A stretch of DNA of 64,000 nucleotides from CAVSNH01 sp963729275 (GTDB taxonomy: Bacteria; Actinomycetota; Acidimicrobiia; Acidimicrobiales; RAAP-2), in the NCBI GenBank assembly GCA_963729275.1, contig CAVSNH010000014.1:62001-126000 (forward strand). The letters run 5' to 3'. Below the pieces are notes generated by a model. It ran no database searches. It had not been told where the DNA came from and saw only the letters and a list, made by a program, of their open reading frames with translations. The translations under genes and the position numbers were made by a program. Positions 1 through 8,261 of this stretch are shown here, piece by piece (position 1 is the first letter of the stretch; each line of letters starts with the position of its first letter).

Positions 1-85
1 TGGGTGAGGCTGGGTCAGCAAGCTCCCGACCGGCATCGCTCTGGGCCGTCGTGTGGGCCTCGGTTGCCCATAAGCCAGTTATCCA
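1..85. other. 3' exon flank of the group II intron
   Basis: This is the sequence immediately downstream of the intron on the minus strand. No gene can be recognised in it and it runs off the window edge, so the locus the intron entered can only be judged from the other side. Confidence 0.4.
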
Positions 86-120
86 GTCGAGTAGCCGGGG
101 GGAATCGCACCCCCCGGCTC

Positions 121-1422
121 TCACAGAACCGGACGTGAACCTCTCGGCTCATCCGGCTCTTGCGGGTCGGTTGGGAGTGGCTGCGAGAAGGTGCCAGTGG
201 GCGAAGAGCCGGGGATTGCGCTGTTGTTCCGAACGCAACCGGTCCTTGCCAGCTGAGGCTTCCCTCGCAGTCGCTTGAACTTCTGCATGGCCCATCTGAC
301 CAGATGCTCGTCGATGCGCCGTGCGATGGAATACAACTCGGAGCGATAGAAGGCCCCGTAGTAGTTGATCCAGCCTCGGACCTGGGGGTTGATGGCCCAG
401 GCGATGCCGGACAGGTCCGTGCCACTGCGACGGTTGAGGTGCCAGTCCCTGATCTGCTTGCCCTTCGCCTTCTTCGCCTGGGCGCTCATGGCTGGAAGGA
501 AGCTCGTGAAGAACCCCCGCCGACCCTTGGCCAGACGACCCCGGAAGGTGTAGCCGAGGAAGTCGAAGCTGGTGTGCTCGAAGTCCTTGCGGCGTTTCGT
601 GTCCTGGCAGTACACGACCTTCGTCTTCTCGGGGTGCAGATCGAGTCCAACGGACCCGAGCCGTTTCGCGAGTTGGGCCCACAGATGTAGGGCCTTTGCC
701 TCGGTGTCGCAGTGGATGACCACGTCATCCGCGTAGCGCTCGAATGGACTGCCGGGGTGGTCCCGGTCCATCCACTTGTCGAACGCGTAGTGCATGAAGA
801 GGTTGGCGAGCAGCGGGGAGATCGGGGACCCTTGCGGGGTTCCCTTCTCTCGTGGCAGAAGGGTCCCGTCTGGCATCTGCATGGGGGCGGTGAGCCACCG
901 TTCGATGTAGAGCAGGACCCAGCGTTGGTCGGTGTGGTGAGCCACCGCTTTGAGCAACAGATCGTGGGGAACGCTGTCGAAGAAGGCTCGGACGTCGATG
1001 TCCAACACCCAGTCCTTCTTCCAACAGCGCTGACGAGTAACGGCCAGGGCGTCATGGGCACTTCGCCCCGGACGATAGCCATAGCTGTCATGGTGGAAGA
1101 TCGGCTCAAGCTCCTCTTCCAGCAGCATCGCTGCTGTCGTCTGGGCGATGCGGTCCACCGTGTTCGGCACCCCCGACACCCTGACCCCTTCCCCATGGTC
1201 CTTCGGTATCTCCACCGCCCGCACCGGCCCGGGGAAGTAGCTCCCCGAGCTCATCCGGTTCCACAGCTTGTAGAGGTTGTCCCTCTCGTCGTCCGCAAAC
1301 CGTTCGATGCTGACCGCGTCCACCCCCGGTGCTCCGTCGTTCGCCTGGACCTTCATCCACGCCTCGTAGACGAGGCGCTTTCGAATCTCAAACGACTTCA
1401 TTCCCAACGGTGGTCCCTCCAT
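121..1422 (-). CDS. ltrA: Group II intron reverse transcriptase/maturase, C-terminus frameshifted
   Basis: This protein reverse-transcribes and helps splice its host intron. The 433-residue frame carries RT blocks in order: DSYGYRPGRSAHDAL (about 112-126), DIDVRAFFDSVPHDLL (141-156), TPQGSPISPLLANLFM (195-210), the catalytic YADD (230-233) and the thumb/maturase X region (about 300-385). No endonuclease domain is seen. The ATG at 1422 has GGAGGAG just upstream. After KRLRGKPQLA the frame continues into unrelated residues and stops at 121. The expected family ending, RNPRLFAHWHL, is instead encoded in another minus-strand frame that stops at 149. A one- or two-base indel between about 230 and 280 therefore breaks the last 40 or so residues. 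This could be decay or a sequence error. Confidence 0.85.
   Translation of the reverse strand: MEGPPLGMKSFEIRKRLVYEAWMKVQANDGAPGVDAVSIERFADDERDNLYKLWNRMSSGSYFPGPVRAVEIPKDHGEGVRVSGVPNTVDRIAQTTAAMLLEEELEPIFHHDSYGYRPGRSAHDALAVTRQRCWKKDWVLDIDVRAFFDSVPHDLLLKAVAHHTDQRWVLLYIERWLTAPMQMPDGTLLPREKGTPQGSPISPLLANLFMHYAFDKWMDRDHPGSPFERYADDVVIHCDTEAKALHLWAQLAKRLGSVGLDLHPEKTKVVYCQDTKRRKDFEHTSFDFLGYTFRGRLAKGRRGFFTSFLPAMSAQAKKAKGKQIRDWHLNRRSGTDLSGIAWAINPQVRGWINYYGAFYRSELYSIARRIDEHLVRWAMQKFKRLRGKPQLARTGCVRNNSAIPGSSPTGTFSQPLPTDPQEPDEPRGSRPVL
126..159 (-). ncRNA. Group II intron domain V
   Basis: The 34-nt catalytic hairpin reads 5' GAGCCGGAUGAGCC, then a GAGA tetraloop, then GGUUCACGUCCGGUUC. The outer stem pairs GAGCCGGA with UCCGGUUC, and the AGC catalytic triad is present near the 5' side. 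The domain overlaps the 3' end of the maturase frame, which is normal for bacterial introns. Confidence 0.85.
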
Positions 1423-2114
1423 CAGCTCCTCCCCCGAAGGGTTGACTGATGGGTGACCTGGCCTGCCCAGCCCCTTCGCTCCAGCCCCATTACCGAGCCT
1501 TCATCGCTACTACGAGCTGGTCCGCCTCTGTGCCTCGCATCGGTACTCTCACCCGGGCGGCCGTGGCCACACGGGGGTTCTCCCTCTCGACGACCAGGGG
1601 GGGCCGATAGCACCCATTTCGACTGGCCGTTCAATATCGAGACGACAGATTCTCCTGTTCCATGCCAGGGCCTGCAACGAGCTCACGCCACCTTTACACC
1701 GGACACCACCAGGGCCACATACAGGCAGCTCCCTGGCTGCGGACACGCCGAAGGGCGCGCCCTTGTCCCGAGGCGGGCGTGCTGGCCTCGGTTTCGATGT
1801 CATCGTTCACATTCTCGATGCGTCGGCAGTGGTTCACACATGTTCGTCTTCTCGTTGCTCACCTGACCCGCTGATCGCGAGCCTTCTCCGCAGTCGCTTC
1901 CCACCCCAGCTCTTGACCGGCATGACACTGCGGCGGTTTGGGATCTCCGCCTGCACGGCGAACCCGGAGGGCCTCCCTCCATCCCTGACACAGCACGGTT
2001 CGTGCTGGCGATCTCCTACATCGTCATCACTCCCCTTTCAGGACGCACCACGCCCGGATGTGCCTGATCAGGGGCGGTGCATATCCTCGCCGAGCGGCGC
2101 ACCTGACCGGCTAG

Positions 2115-2127
2115 GCCGATCTTCGGC
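2115..2127 (-). terminator. Short hairpin upstream of the intron insertion point
   Basis: A perfect GCCGA/UCGGC stem with a 3-nt loop lies about 100 nt after the stop codon at 2226 and 12 nt before the intron 5' end. It has no U-tract, so it is only terminator-like. Its main interest is as the possible target structure of the intron. Confidence 0.4.
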
Positions 2128-2225
2128 GACAAGGAGGGCTCCGGCTCTTCCTGCGTGACGCCTGGGCAGGCTTCGACTGCAAAGAAGGCTGGTTGGAGAT
2201 CGGGAGGTGACGCCGAACCTGTCAG

Positions 2226-2516
2226 TCAGCCGATGCCAGAGAGTCCCTTCTGGAGGTCCTCTGCGTTCATCGCCGGGGCGAAGATCACCTCTGCATTGAG
2301 TTCCATAAAGAACGGCTCGGCGAAGACCGGGATGGCCGAAGCGTCCGGCATGTCGAAGACGATGTACGCGGTTCGCCTCCCATCAAAGGTCGTGAAGTAC
2401 ATGGCTTCTGGCTTCCACCGCTCGGCCATCTCCTGAATGGTCTTTGGCAGGTTGCCGCTCTTGATCCCAGCGTTGCCGGCCTCAACCGGAATCGAAATCT
2501 GCGCCATCGTTCGCAT
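2226..2516 (-). CDS. Conserved small protein, GYD/YCII-like alpha-beta fold
   Basis: A 96-residue soluble protein with the pattern VEAGN...PKTIQ near the N-terminus and YFTTFDGRRTAYIVFDMPD in the middle. It looks like the small ferredoxin-like proteins annotated as DUF3303, GYD or muconolactone-isomerase-like. The biochemical role is unknown and I assign none. The ATG at 2516 is chosen because AAGGA lies about 10 nt upstream; a GTG at 2525 and an ATG at 2507 are alternatives. The gene is followed by a hairpin and then the group II intron, with no other gene between. It does not overlap any other plausible frame. Confidence 0.7.
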   Translation of the reverse strand: MRTMAQISIPVEAGNAGIKSGNLPKTIQEMAERWKPEAMYFTTFDGRRTAYIVFDMPDASAIPVFAEPFFMELNAEVIFAPAMNAEDLQKGLSGIG

Positions 2517-2637
2517 CGGAGACACGTCCTTGTGCTCGGGGTTCTTTGGACCCTAGCCCCATCCGCTGACGGTCCGACTGCCTGTCAGTGGCAGCCAAGG
2601 GGGCCCACCGACCCGGTGTTGAGGGGCAGGTGGGTCC

Positions 2638-2916
2638 TCACTTGGGGGAGATGAGCGGGGAGCCAAACCAGCGGGTGCGACAAGTGAATTCCGCTGCCTC
2701 GCCTGGGGACACACGAACGACCAAATCGTTGGAGCTGCGAAGAAGGAAGTACGTGACCGACAGGAGATGCAGTCCAGGCTTCACATCGAACGTCGTGGAC
2801 TCCTGGGCGAGGAGTCGCCCCACGGACTTGCCGTCGATGACCACATGAAATGGTGACTCAAGGTCGATGAGGTTCGCTTTGCCTCGATAGAGCGTGATGG
2901 ATGCATCCTCACCCAC
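2638..2916 (-). CDS. Hypothetical small beta-rich protein
   Basis: A 92-residue protein starting at GTG 2916. The segment FHVVIDGKSVGRL followed by ESTTFDVKPGLHLLSV resembles a PEGA-type surface beta-domain, in which a short strand pair precedes PG-[LR]-H. There is no signal peptide or membrane segment. It lies 122 nt upstream of the 2226-2516 gene on the same strand, so co-transcription is possible. No function can be given. The resemblance to PEGA is from pattern only. Confidence 0.5.
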   Translation of the reverse strand: MGEDASITLYRGKANLIDLESPFHVVIDGKSVGRLLAQESTTFDVKPGLHLLSVTYFLLRSSNDLVVRVSPGEAAEFTCRTRWFGSPLISPK

Positions 2917-3451
2917 GCTCGGAGCGTAGTGGGCAGGCTCCTCAGCGCAGATACCTGCATGCCCACTGATCCGGCGTTGTGGGGCACCAAAGCGTTGGAG
3001 GTTGACTCCGTGTGCTCAACGCAGGGACGCCTCGTCCCAGACTGCTGCCATGAGGCCGAGAAGCCACGGCAACAGCGACGAAGTGCCCATGCGCATGCCT
3101 GCGCACAGCGTAGGACGGCTCCAGAAGCAAGGCGCCCGCCTGGGCGTTGGTATGCAGCCCGAAGATAGGTCCTGAACCGCATATCGCCGTCGTCGGGGTA
3201 AAGCCAGCGACGGCTGCGCCACTTCATACAGAACTGATCGGCAATGGAGTCCGGGCACTGAAGCTGGCAGGGGCATGTCCTCAAAGTGCCGTTGTGGGAT
3301 AGGGGATAACGCCCCCGCCCTCTCTCCGCCCCTTCCCTCCCTTCCCCGCCTCGGGTGGCCGGCCGGCCTGGCCCCTTCGCTTCGGGGTCCGCGTCGCCTT
3401 TGTCGTCGCCGTGGTGCCTGTCTCCCTCTCTCCCCCGCGACATCACAATCG
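2917..3451. other. Intergenic region between tRNA-Arg and the small unknown gene
   Basis: About 535 bp without a convincing gene. The minus-strand open frame through it is Arg- and Cys-rich and has no recognisable domain, so I treat it as a chance frame. A short CCCC/GGGG hairpin is present around 3371-3391, without a U-tract, about 60 nt past the tRNA. Nothing else is evident. Confidence 0.4.
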
Positions 3452-3524
3452 TGCCCACGGCAGGACTCGAACCTGCGACACCTCATTTAGGAAACGAGTG
3501 CTCTATCCGCTGAGCTACGTGGGC
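3452..3524 (-). tRNA. tRNA-Arg (anticodon CCU)
   Basis: A 73-nt cloverleaf. The acceptor stem GCCCACG pairs with CGTGGGC, the D-arm is GCTC...GAGC, the anticodon stem is CTCGT/ATGAG with loop TTCCTAA, and the T-arm is GCAGG-TTCGAGT-CCTGC. The anticodon CCT reads AGG (Arg). The gene ends in the discriminator A and has no encoded CCA. It stands alone. Confidence 0.97.
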
Positions 3525-3624
3525 CACATGTCAGACACGAAAGCCATCTTACGAGCGAGGCAACAGGATCCCGCCCAAACGCGATTGACACCGACCACGT
3601 GGCTCGGCGTCGATCGACAAGGAG

Positions 3625-4815
3625 TCACTCCGAGTGGCGCGAACCCTTGAGCACGCACCGAGTCCCCGAGTAGATCGTCGGCATGCACTTGTTACAGTGG
3701 ATGCAGGAGCCCACGAGCGACTCTCCCTTCTCCCAACGTGCCACCAAGTCCGGCTGCCGCAACAGAGCCCGACCCATGGCCACGAACGAGAAACCTTCAG
3801 CCAGGGCCATCTCTGCGGTCTCCAGCCGATTGATGCCACCGAGGAGGACGAGCGGCAGCGACACCGCCTCTCGAAACTGCCGGGCATAGGGCAGGAAGAA
3901 CGCCTCCTCGAACGGATACTCGCGCAAGAACTTGGATCCGACGAGGCGAAAGCCCACTCGCATCGCCAGTGGCAGGGTGGCCGCGAACTCACGGCGGGGT
4001 GCCTCCCCACGGAACAGGTACATCGGATTCGAGAGAGAACTGCCGCCGGTCAGCACGAGAGCATTGAGAGCGCCGTCCGATTCGAGCATCCGGGCGAACT
4101 CAGTGCTCTCGTCGAGCCAGAATCCGCCGGGCACGCCATCGGCCATGTTCAGTTTGGCCGTGATCGCCACCTTTCCCGCCGCAGCCCCGTCGGCCCCTTC
4201 TCTCACTGCCGATACCACCTGACGGGGGAACCGGGCACGATTCTCGAGCGAGCCGCCCCAACGATCCTTCCGCCGATTGAGCCGAGGGCTCAAGAACGAG
4301 CTCAACAGGTAGTTGTGGCCGAGGTGGATCTCGAGGCAGTCGAACCCCGCCTCGACCGCCACTTGCGCCGCTCGACGGTAGTCGTCGGTGATACGCCCGA
4401 GGTCCGCGTCCGATGCCGCTCGGGTCAGAGCGCCCGACGCCCCGAGGCGACGCGACGGGGAGAAAGCAGCGCACCCGTTCGACCGGGCGTTGGCCACGGG
4501 CCCGGCATGACCGATCTGGGCCGAGGCCGCCGCGCCGTCGGCGTGGATGGCATCGGTGAGTCGCCGCAAACCCTGCACAGCTGGCTCGGCCAACACAACG
4601 CAGTGCCGATCGGTCCGTCCATCAGGTGAAACAGCCAGGTAGGCCACCGTGCTCATGCCCGCTCCCCCAGCCGCCACCCGTCGGTGGAACGAGATGAGGT
4701 CGTCGGTCACGGCCCCTTTCGGTGTCGCTCCCTCGAAGGTCGCCGCCTTGATCACCCGGTTGCGCAGCTGGATCGGACCGAGTGAAGCGGGCTCGAGAAC
4801 GGAGCTCGGGCTCAT
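3625..4815 (-). CDS. NADH:flavin oxidoreductase, old yellow enzyme family
   Basis: A 396-residue FMN-dependent TIM-barrel oxidoreductase of the OYE/2,4-dienoyl-CoA reductase type. Visible family features are an N-terminal RNRVIKAATFEG (FMN-binding start of the barrel), the QIGHAG strand, the IHLGHNYLLSSFLSPRLNRRKDRWGGSLENR block and, near the C-terminus, a CIHCNKCM cysteine cluster plus a later Cys that would hold a 4Fe-4S cluster. The C-terminal FAD/NAD domain of long dienoyl-CoA reductases is absent, so the electron donor and substrate are open. The ATG at 4815 overlaps the TGA of the upstream cysQ-like gene by 4 nt, which fixes the start and implies a two-gene operon. Confidence 0.85.
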   Translation of the reverse strand: MSPSSVLEPASLGPIQLRNRVIKAATFEGATPKGAVTDDLISFHRRVAAGGAGMSTVAYLAVSPDGRTDRHCVVLAEPAVQGLRRLTDAIHADGAAASAQIGHAGPVANARSNGCAAFSPSRRLGASGALTRAASDADLGRITDDYRRAAQVAVEAGFDCLEIHLGHNYLLSSFLSPRLNRRKDRWGGSLENRARFPRQVVSAVREGADGAAAGKVAITAKLNMADGVPGGFWLDESTEFARMLESDGALNALVLTGGSSLSNPMYLFRGEAPRREFAATLPLAMRVGFRLVGSKFLREYPFEEAFFLPYARQFREAVSLPLVLLGGINRLETAEMALAEGFSFVAMGRALLRQPDLVARWEKGESLVGSCIHCNKCMPTIYSGTRCVLKGSRHSE

Positions 4816-5564
4816 AGTGATCCTGCAACCCCGAGCTCCTGCAGCGCGCCGAGCACGGCGGGCGCCAACTCCGGGTGGCACACGAGGAGGTCGGGCAGCC
4901 AAGGATCGGGCTGCGCATATCGGAGCGGCGACCCATCGATCCGGGTGGCGTGCAGCCCGGCAGCCAGGGCCACGGCCACAGGTGCGGCCGAGTCCCACTC
5001 GTACTGGCCCCCCGCATGGACGTAGATCTCGGCCTCGCCCCGGATGACGGCGGCGATCTTGGCCCCCGCCGATCCCATGGGCACCTCGATGGCCCCCAGC
5101 CGTTCGAGCAGGGCGGGGATGAAGGCGGGCGGGCGCGTCCGGCTCACCACCAGGCGGGGCTTGGCCTCGGACGAAGCCACCGATGGCGGCGATCCCGTAT
5201 GCAGAACGACATCGAGACCAGGTAGGGCCACCGCGCCGACCACCGGCTCGGCGTCGACCGACAGAGCCACGTGCACTGCCCAGTCGGTCCGGCCTTCGCC
5301 GAACTCGCGGGTTCCATCGAGTGGGTCGACGATCCACACCCGGCCGTCAGAGGTGTCGATCGGCTCGGCGCGGGTGGACTCCTCCGAGCGGACCCGGTCG
5401 CCAGGGAACCGCTCCCGGAGCGCATCGACGATCAGCCGGTGGGACCACTGATCGCCTTCGGCACCGGCGGCCTTTCCTCCCTCGGACCGGTTCCGTAGTT
5501 CGAGTAGGCCACGACCGGCCCTCTCCGCCAACTCGGCAGCGACCTGGTTCTCGTCGGTCAGCAT
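4812..5564 (-). CDS. cysQ: 3'(2'),5'-bisphosphate nucleotidase / inositol-monophosphatase family
   Basis: A 250-residue Mg-dependent phosphatase of the CysQ/SuhB superfamily. Metal-binding motifs are in order: SEES (about residue 66), DPLDGTREF (about 86-94) and EWDSAAPVAVALAAG (about 195-209). CysQ enzymes hydrolyse PAP to AMP and so clear the by-product of PAPS use, which would suit an organism with the sulfate-reduction genes at 38-43 kb. Inositol-phosphate or fructose-bisphosphate activity is also possible in this family. The ATG at 5564 is preceded by GGGGGA. The stop overlaps the start of the flavin oxidoreductase gene by 4 nt. Confidence 0.8.
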   Translation of the reverse strand: MLTDENQVAAELAERAGRGLLELRNRSEGGKAAGAEGDQWSHRLIVDALRERFPGDRVRSEESTRAEPIDTSDGRVWIVDPLDGTREFGEGRTDWAVHVALSVDAEPVVGAVALPGLDVVLHTGSPPSVASSEAKPRLVVSRTRPPAFIPALLERLGAIEVPMGSAGAKIAAVIRGEAEIYVHAGGQYEWDSAAPVAVALAAGLHATRIDGSPLRYAQPDPWLPDLLVCHPELAPAVLGALQELGVAGSL

Positions 5565-5603
5565 TCCCCCACTCTTGCATGACCCGGCTCGCGTCAGGTT
5601 GGC

Positions 5604-5609
5604 TACGCT
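5604..5609 (+). promoter_or_regulatory. Candidate -10 element for a leaderless transcript
   Basis: TACGCT lies 9 nt before the GTG start at 5619, and no Shine-Dalgarno site intervenes. This matches the TANNNT -10 pattern, with transcription beginning at or next to the start codon. Confidence 0.45.
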
Positions 5610-5618
5610 GCTGCGGCC

Positions 5619-6059
5619 GTGACCGAACGACCTGTCATGTCGGTCGAGCAGCTCCAGCGTTTCCTCTCCGAAGCGTTCCCCGGCCCACCCCTTCCCTACA
5701 TCGTCGAGCACATCGACGCCTCCACGGTGAGACTCCGGCTCCCGGTCGGCATCGAGCAGAGCAGGCCCGGTGGCACGGTGGCGGGTCCATCACTCATGGC
5801 CCTGGCCGACTGCGCGGCCTGGCTGGTCATCGTCGGTCAGATCGGCCCGGTGGCTCTGTCCGTGACCACCAGCCTTCACATCGATTTCTTCCGTAAGCCG
5901 CCGCTCGTGGACGTGGTCGCCGATGGCTCATTGCTCAAACTCGGACGGCGACTGGCCGTGGTCGAGGTGGCCCTGCGCACCGTGGACGTCGACGACGCAG
6001 AGTCACTGGTGGCCAAGGCCCAGGTCACCTACTCCATCCCGCCCGACGACCACGCCTGA
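5619..6059 (+). CDS. Hotdog-fold thioesterase, PaaI family
   Basis: A 146-residue single hotdog domain. The family block RPGGTVAGPSLMALADCAAW (about 49-68) carries the usual Gly-rich turn followed by the helix with an acidic residue, and SLHIDFFRKP (about 88-97) is the second conserved strand. PaaI-type enzymes hydrolyse acyl- or aryl-CoA esters in the cytoplasm; the substrate cannot be read from sequence. The start is taken at GTG 5619, with a -10-like hexamer 9 nt upstream; ATG 5637 is an alternative. The gene is divergent from the cysQ-like gene, with only 54 bp between starts. Confidence 0.75.
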   Translation: MTERPVMSVEQLQRFLSEAFPGPPLPYIVEHIDASTVRLRLPVGIEQSRPGGTVAGPSLMALADCAAWLVIVGQIGPVALSVTTSLHIDFFRKPPLVDVVADGSLLKLGRRLAVVEVALRTVDVDDAESLVAKAQVTYSIPPDDHA

Positions 6060-6138
6060 GCACGAAAGAACTGAACCCATGCGTTGCGGGATGAGCGGTG
6101 TCGTGCCAGCATCGAACGAGCCAGCAAGAGGAGCGGCC

Positions 6139-7866
6139 ATGCATGATCTCCTGATCCGCGGAGGCACCGTTGTCGACGGGACCGGCCGAACGGCAACGAC
6201 AGCCGACGTCAGCGTCGACGGCGGTCGAATCAGCGGCGTCGGCGACCTGGGCGGCGAGTTCGCCCGCCGGACGGTGGATGCCGACGGGCTCCTCGTCGCG
6301 CCAGGCTGGGTCGACGTCCACACGCACTACGACGGCCAGGCCACCTGGGACGAGGTGCTCGCCCCGAGCAGCTGGCACGGCGTCACCACCATCGTCTGCG
6401 GCAATTGCGGGGTCGGCTTCGCTCCGGCACGGCCCGACCGACGTCAGTGGCTCATCGGGTTGATGGAGGGAGTGGAGGACATCCCGGGCACCGCCCTGTC
6501 GGAGGGGATGCAATGGGAGTGGGAGACCTTCCCCGAGTTCCTCGATGCCCTTGACCGACGGCGCTGGACCGTCGACGTGGGTACCCAGATTGCCCACGGG
6601 GCCGTGCGTGCCTACGTGATGGGGGATCGGGGCGCTCGCAACGAGTCGGCCAATGCCGAGGAGATCGCGGCCATGAAGGCAGTGGTCAAGGAGGCCGTCG
6701 CGGCCGGCGCCCTCGGCTTCTCGACGTCGCGCACCATCGCCCATCGGGCTATCGACGGCGAGCCGGTGCCCGGCACCTACGCCGCCGAGGACGAGCTCTT
6801 CGGCATCGGTGCCGCCCTCCGCGAGCTGGGAACGGGCATCTTCGAGCTGGCCCCGGCGGGAGCCACCGGCGAGGACGTGGTGAAGCCCCGCAAGGAGGTC
6901 GACTGGATGCGCCGGCTGTCAGCCGCCATCCACCGACCGGTGACCTTCGCCCTCGTTCAGGTCGACCCCGCCCCTGACCTCTGGCGGGAGCTCATGGAGG
7001 AGTGCCGTCGGGCGTGCGACGAGGGAGCCGATCTGTGGCCGCAGGTGGCCGGCCGGGGTTTCGGCCTGCTCACCGGTCACTTCACCACCTACTGCCTGTT
7101 CGACCAGATCCCCGCCTACGTGCAGCTCAAGGAGAAGGCGCTCACGAACGACGAGTTCGTCGCCGCCCTCCGTCGGACCGAGGTGCGCCGATCCATCGAG
7201 GAATGGGAGGCCCCCGACAAGGAGTCGGCCGAGCGAATCGAGCACACGCTGCGGACCACCTATGCGCTCGGATGCCCGCCCGAGTACGAGCCGGGCCCGG
7301 AGAGGTCGTTGGCCGCCATGGCCGCGACGGCGGGACGCTCGGCCACGGCCATGGCCTACGACGCCATGCTCGAGGACGAAGGTCGGGGGCTGCTCTATAT
7401 GCCCATCCTCAACTACTCCGACGGCAACCTCGACCCGACCCACGAGATGCTGCTCCACCCGCGCTCGGCTCTCGGCCTGGGTGACGGCGGGGCGCACTGC
7501 GGCATCATCTGCGACGCCTCGCAGCCAACCTTCATGCTCACCCACTGGACCCGGGACCGCACCCGGGGTGCGCGCCTCCCGCTCGAGTGGGTGGTGAAGA
7601 AGCAGACTCACGACACGGCCCGGCTCTATGGATTGCACGACCGGGGCACCATCGAAGTGGGTGCCCTCGCCGACCTCAACGTGATCGACTACGACCGCCT
7701 GCAGCTCGACAACCCCCGAGTGGCCGTCGACCTGCCGGCCGGGGGTCGTCGCCTCCTGCAGGGTGCGACCGGCTACGTGGAGACGATCAAGCGCGGGGAG
7801 ACCACCTTCGCCGACGGCCACGACACCGGCGCACGGCCGGGGCACCTCCTGCGGGGTGCCAGCTGA
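6139..7866 (+). CDS. N-acyl-D-amino-acid deacylase-type amidohydrolase
   Basis: A 575-residue metal-dependent hydrolase of the D-aminoacylase branch of the amidohydrolase superfamily. The N-terminal beta-sandwich RGGTVVDGTG is followed by the metal site HTHYD (HxH), the family signature GNCGVGFAP, then ALGFSTSRT and GDGGAHC with the C-terminal catalytic Asp. The ending TIEVGALADLNVIDYDRL is the usual closing sandwich. These enzymes hydrolyse N-acyl-D-amino acids or related amides, and many actinobacterial homologues have unknown substrates. The ATG at 6139 has AAGAGGAG 6 nt upstream. The gene ends 1 nt before the end of the convergent DUF3817 gene. Confidence 0.8.
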   Translation: MHDLLIRGGTVVDGTGRTATTADVSVDGGRISGVGDLGGEFARRTVDADGLLVAPGWVDVHTHYDGQATWDEVLAPSSWHGVTTIVCGNCGVGFAPARPDRRQWLIGLMEGVEDIPGTALSEGMQWEWETFPEFLDALDRRRWTVDVGTQIAHGAVRAYVMGDRGARNESANAEEIAAMKAVVKEAVAAGALGFSTSRTIAHRAIDGEPVPGTYAAEDELFGIGAALRELGTGIFELAPAGATGEDVVKPRKEVDWMRRLSAAIHRPVTFALVQVDPAPDLWRELMEECRRACDEGADLWPQVAGRGFGLLTGHFTTYCLFDQIPAYVQLKEKALTNDEFVAALRRTEVRRSIEEWEAPDKESAERIEHTLRTTYALGCPPEYEPGPERSLAAMAATAGRSATAMAYDAMLEDEGRGLLYMPILNYSDGNLDPTHEMLLHPRSALGLGDGGAHCGIICDASQPTFMLTHWTRDRTRGARLPLEWVVKKQTHDTARLYGLHDRGTIEVGALADLNVIDYDRLQLDNPRVAVDLPAGGRRLLQGATGYVETIKRGETTFADGHDTGARPGHLLRGAS

Positions 7867-7867
7867 C

Positions 7868-8257
7868 TCAGTCGGTGACCTGAGCGGCTTCGGCCGCCAG
7901 CTCGGCCTGCATCTGCCGGTTGACCCGACGCTCGATGAAGAACGCCAAAAACGGTACGAAACCGGCGCAAACCACCGTGAGGATCCGGCCGAGGCGCCAG
8001 TGGGCCCGTCGGGCGAGGTCCGCCCCGGACACCAGGTAGATGATGTAGAGGTAGCCGTGCAACGGCGCCACCACTTGGGCCATAGCCGGCCGTGATGCCC
8101 CGTACTGCAACGGGATGGCGATGAACACGAGGATGATGAGCATCGTCCCGACGACATAGGCCATCACTCGGTAGCGGTTCAGGGCGGCGCGGACGTCGGT
8201 GCCGATGAGATGGCGGAAGGGCGACGAACTGGTCACCTGCTCGGGCGGCGTCGGCAT
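7868..8257 (-). CDS. DUF3817 membrane protein
   Basis: A 129-residue protein with three predicted membrane segments: RVMAYVVGTMLIILVFIAI (about 30-49), a second around the HGYLYIIYLVSG motif (about 67-78) and a third at ILTVVCAGFVPFLAFFIER (about 92-110). The RYRVMAY, HGxxY and final ER positions are the conserved features of DUF3817, an actinobacterial family of unknown function. It follows the next upstream membrane-protein gene by 4 nt on the same strand, suggesting translation coupling. Confidence 0.75.
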   Translation of the reverse strand: MPTPPEQVTSSSPFRHLIGTDVRAALNRYRVMAYVVGTMLIILVFIAIPLQYGASRPAMAQVVAPLHGYLYIIYLVSGADLARRAHWRLGRILTVVCAGFVPFLAFFIERRVNRQMQAELAAEAAQVTD

Positions 8258-8261
8258 CCGG

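Larger units (their letters stand above)
86..2102 (-). mobile_element. Group II intron with maturase ORF
   Basis: A complete-looking group II intron of about 2.0 kb on the minus strand. The 5' end starts GTGCG at 2102, matching the GUGYG consensus. Domain V is at 159-126. Domain VI follows, with a G/C-rich stem and an unpaired A before CUCGAC, and the intron ends in AC at 86. The reverse transcriptase/maturase lies inside (1422-121), which leaves about 680 nt of structured RNA (domains I-III) between the 5' end and the ORF start. The insertion point is 12 nt beyond a hairpin downstream of a small gene, as is usual for class C introns. The ends are set by consensus and could be off by a base or two. 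The maturase reading frame is disrupted near its end, so independent mobility is doubtful. Confidence 0.85.

Noticed and set aside
2781..3458. 225-codon minus-strand frame upstream of the small beta-rich gene
   Set aside because: Its composition is Arg-, Ser- and Cys-heavy with no domain, and it overlaps a better-supported gene (2638-2916).
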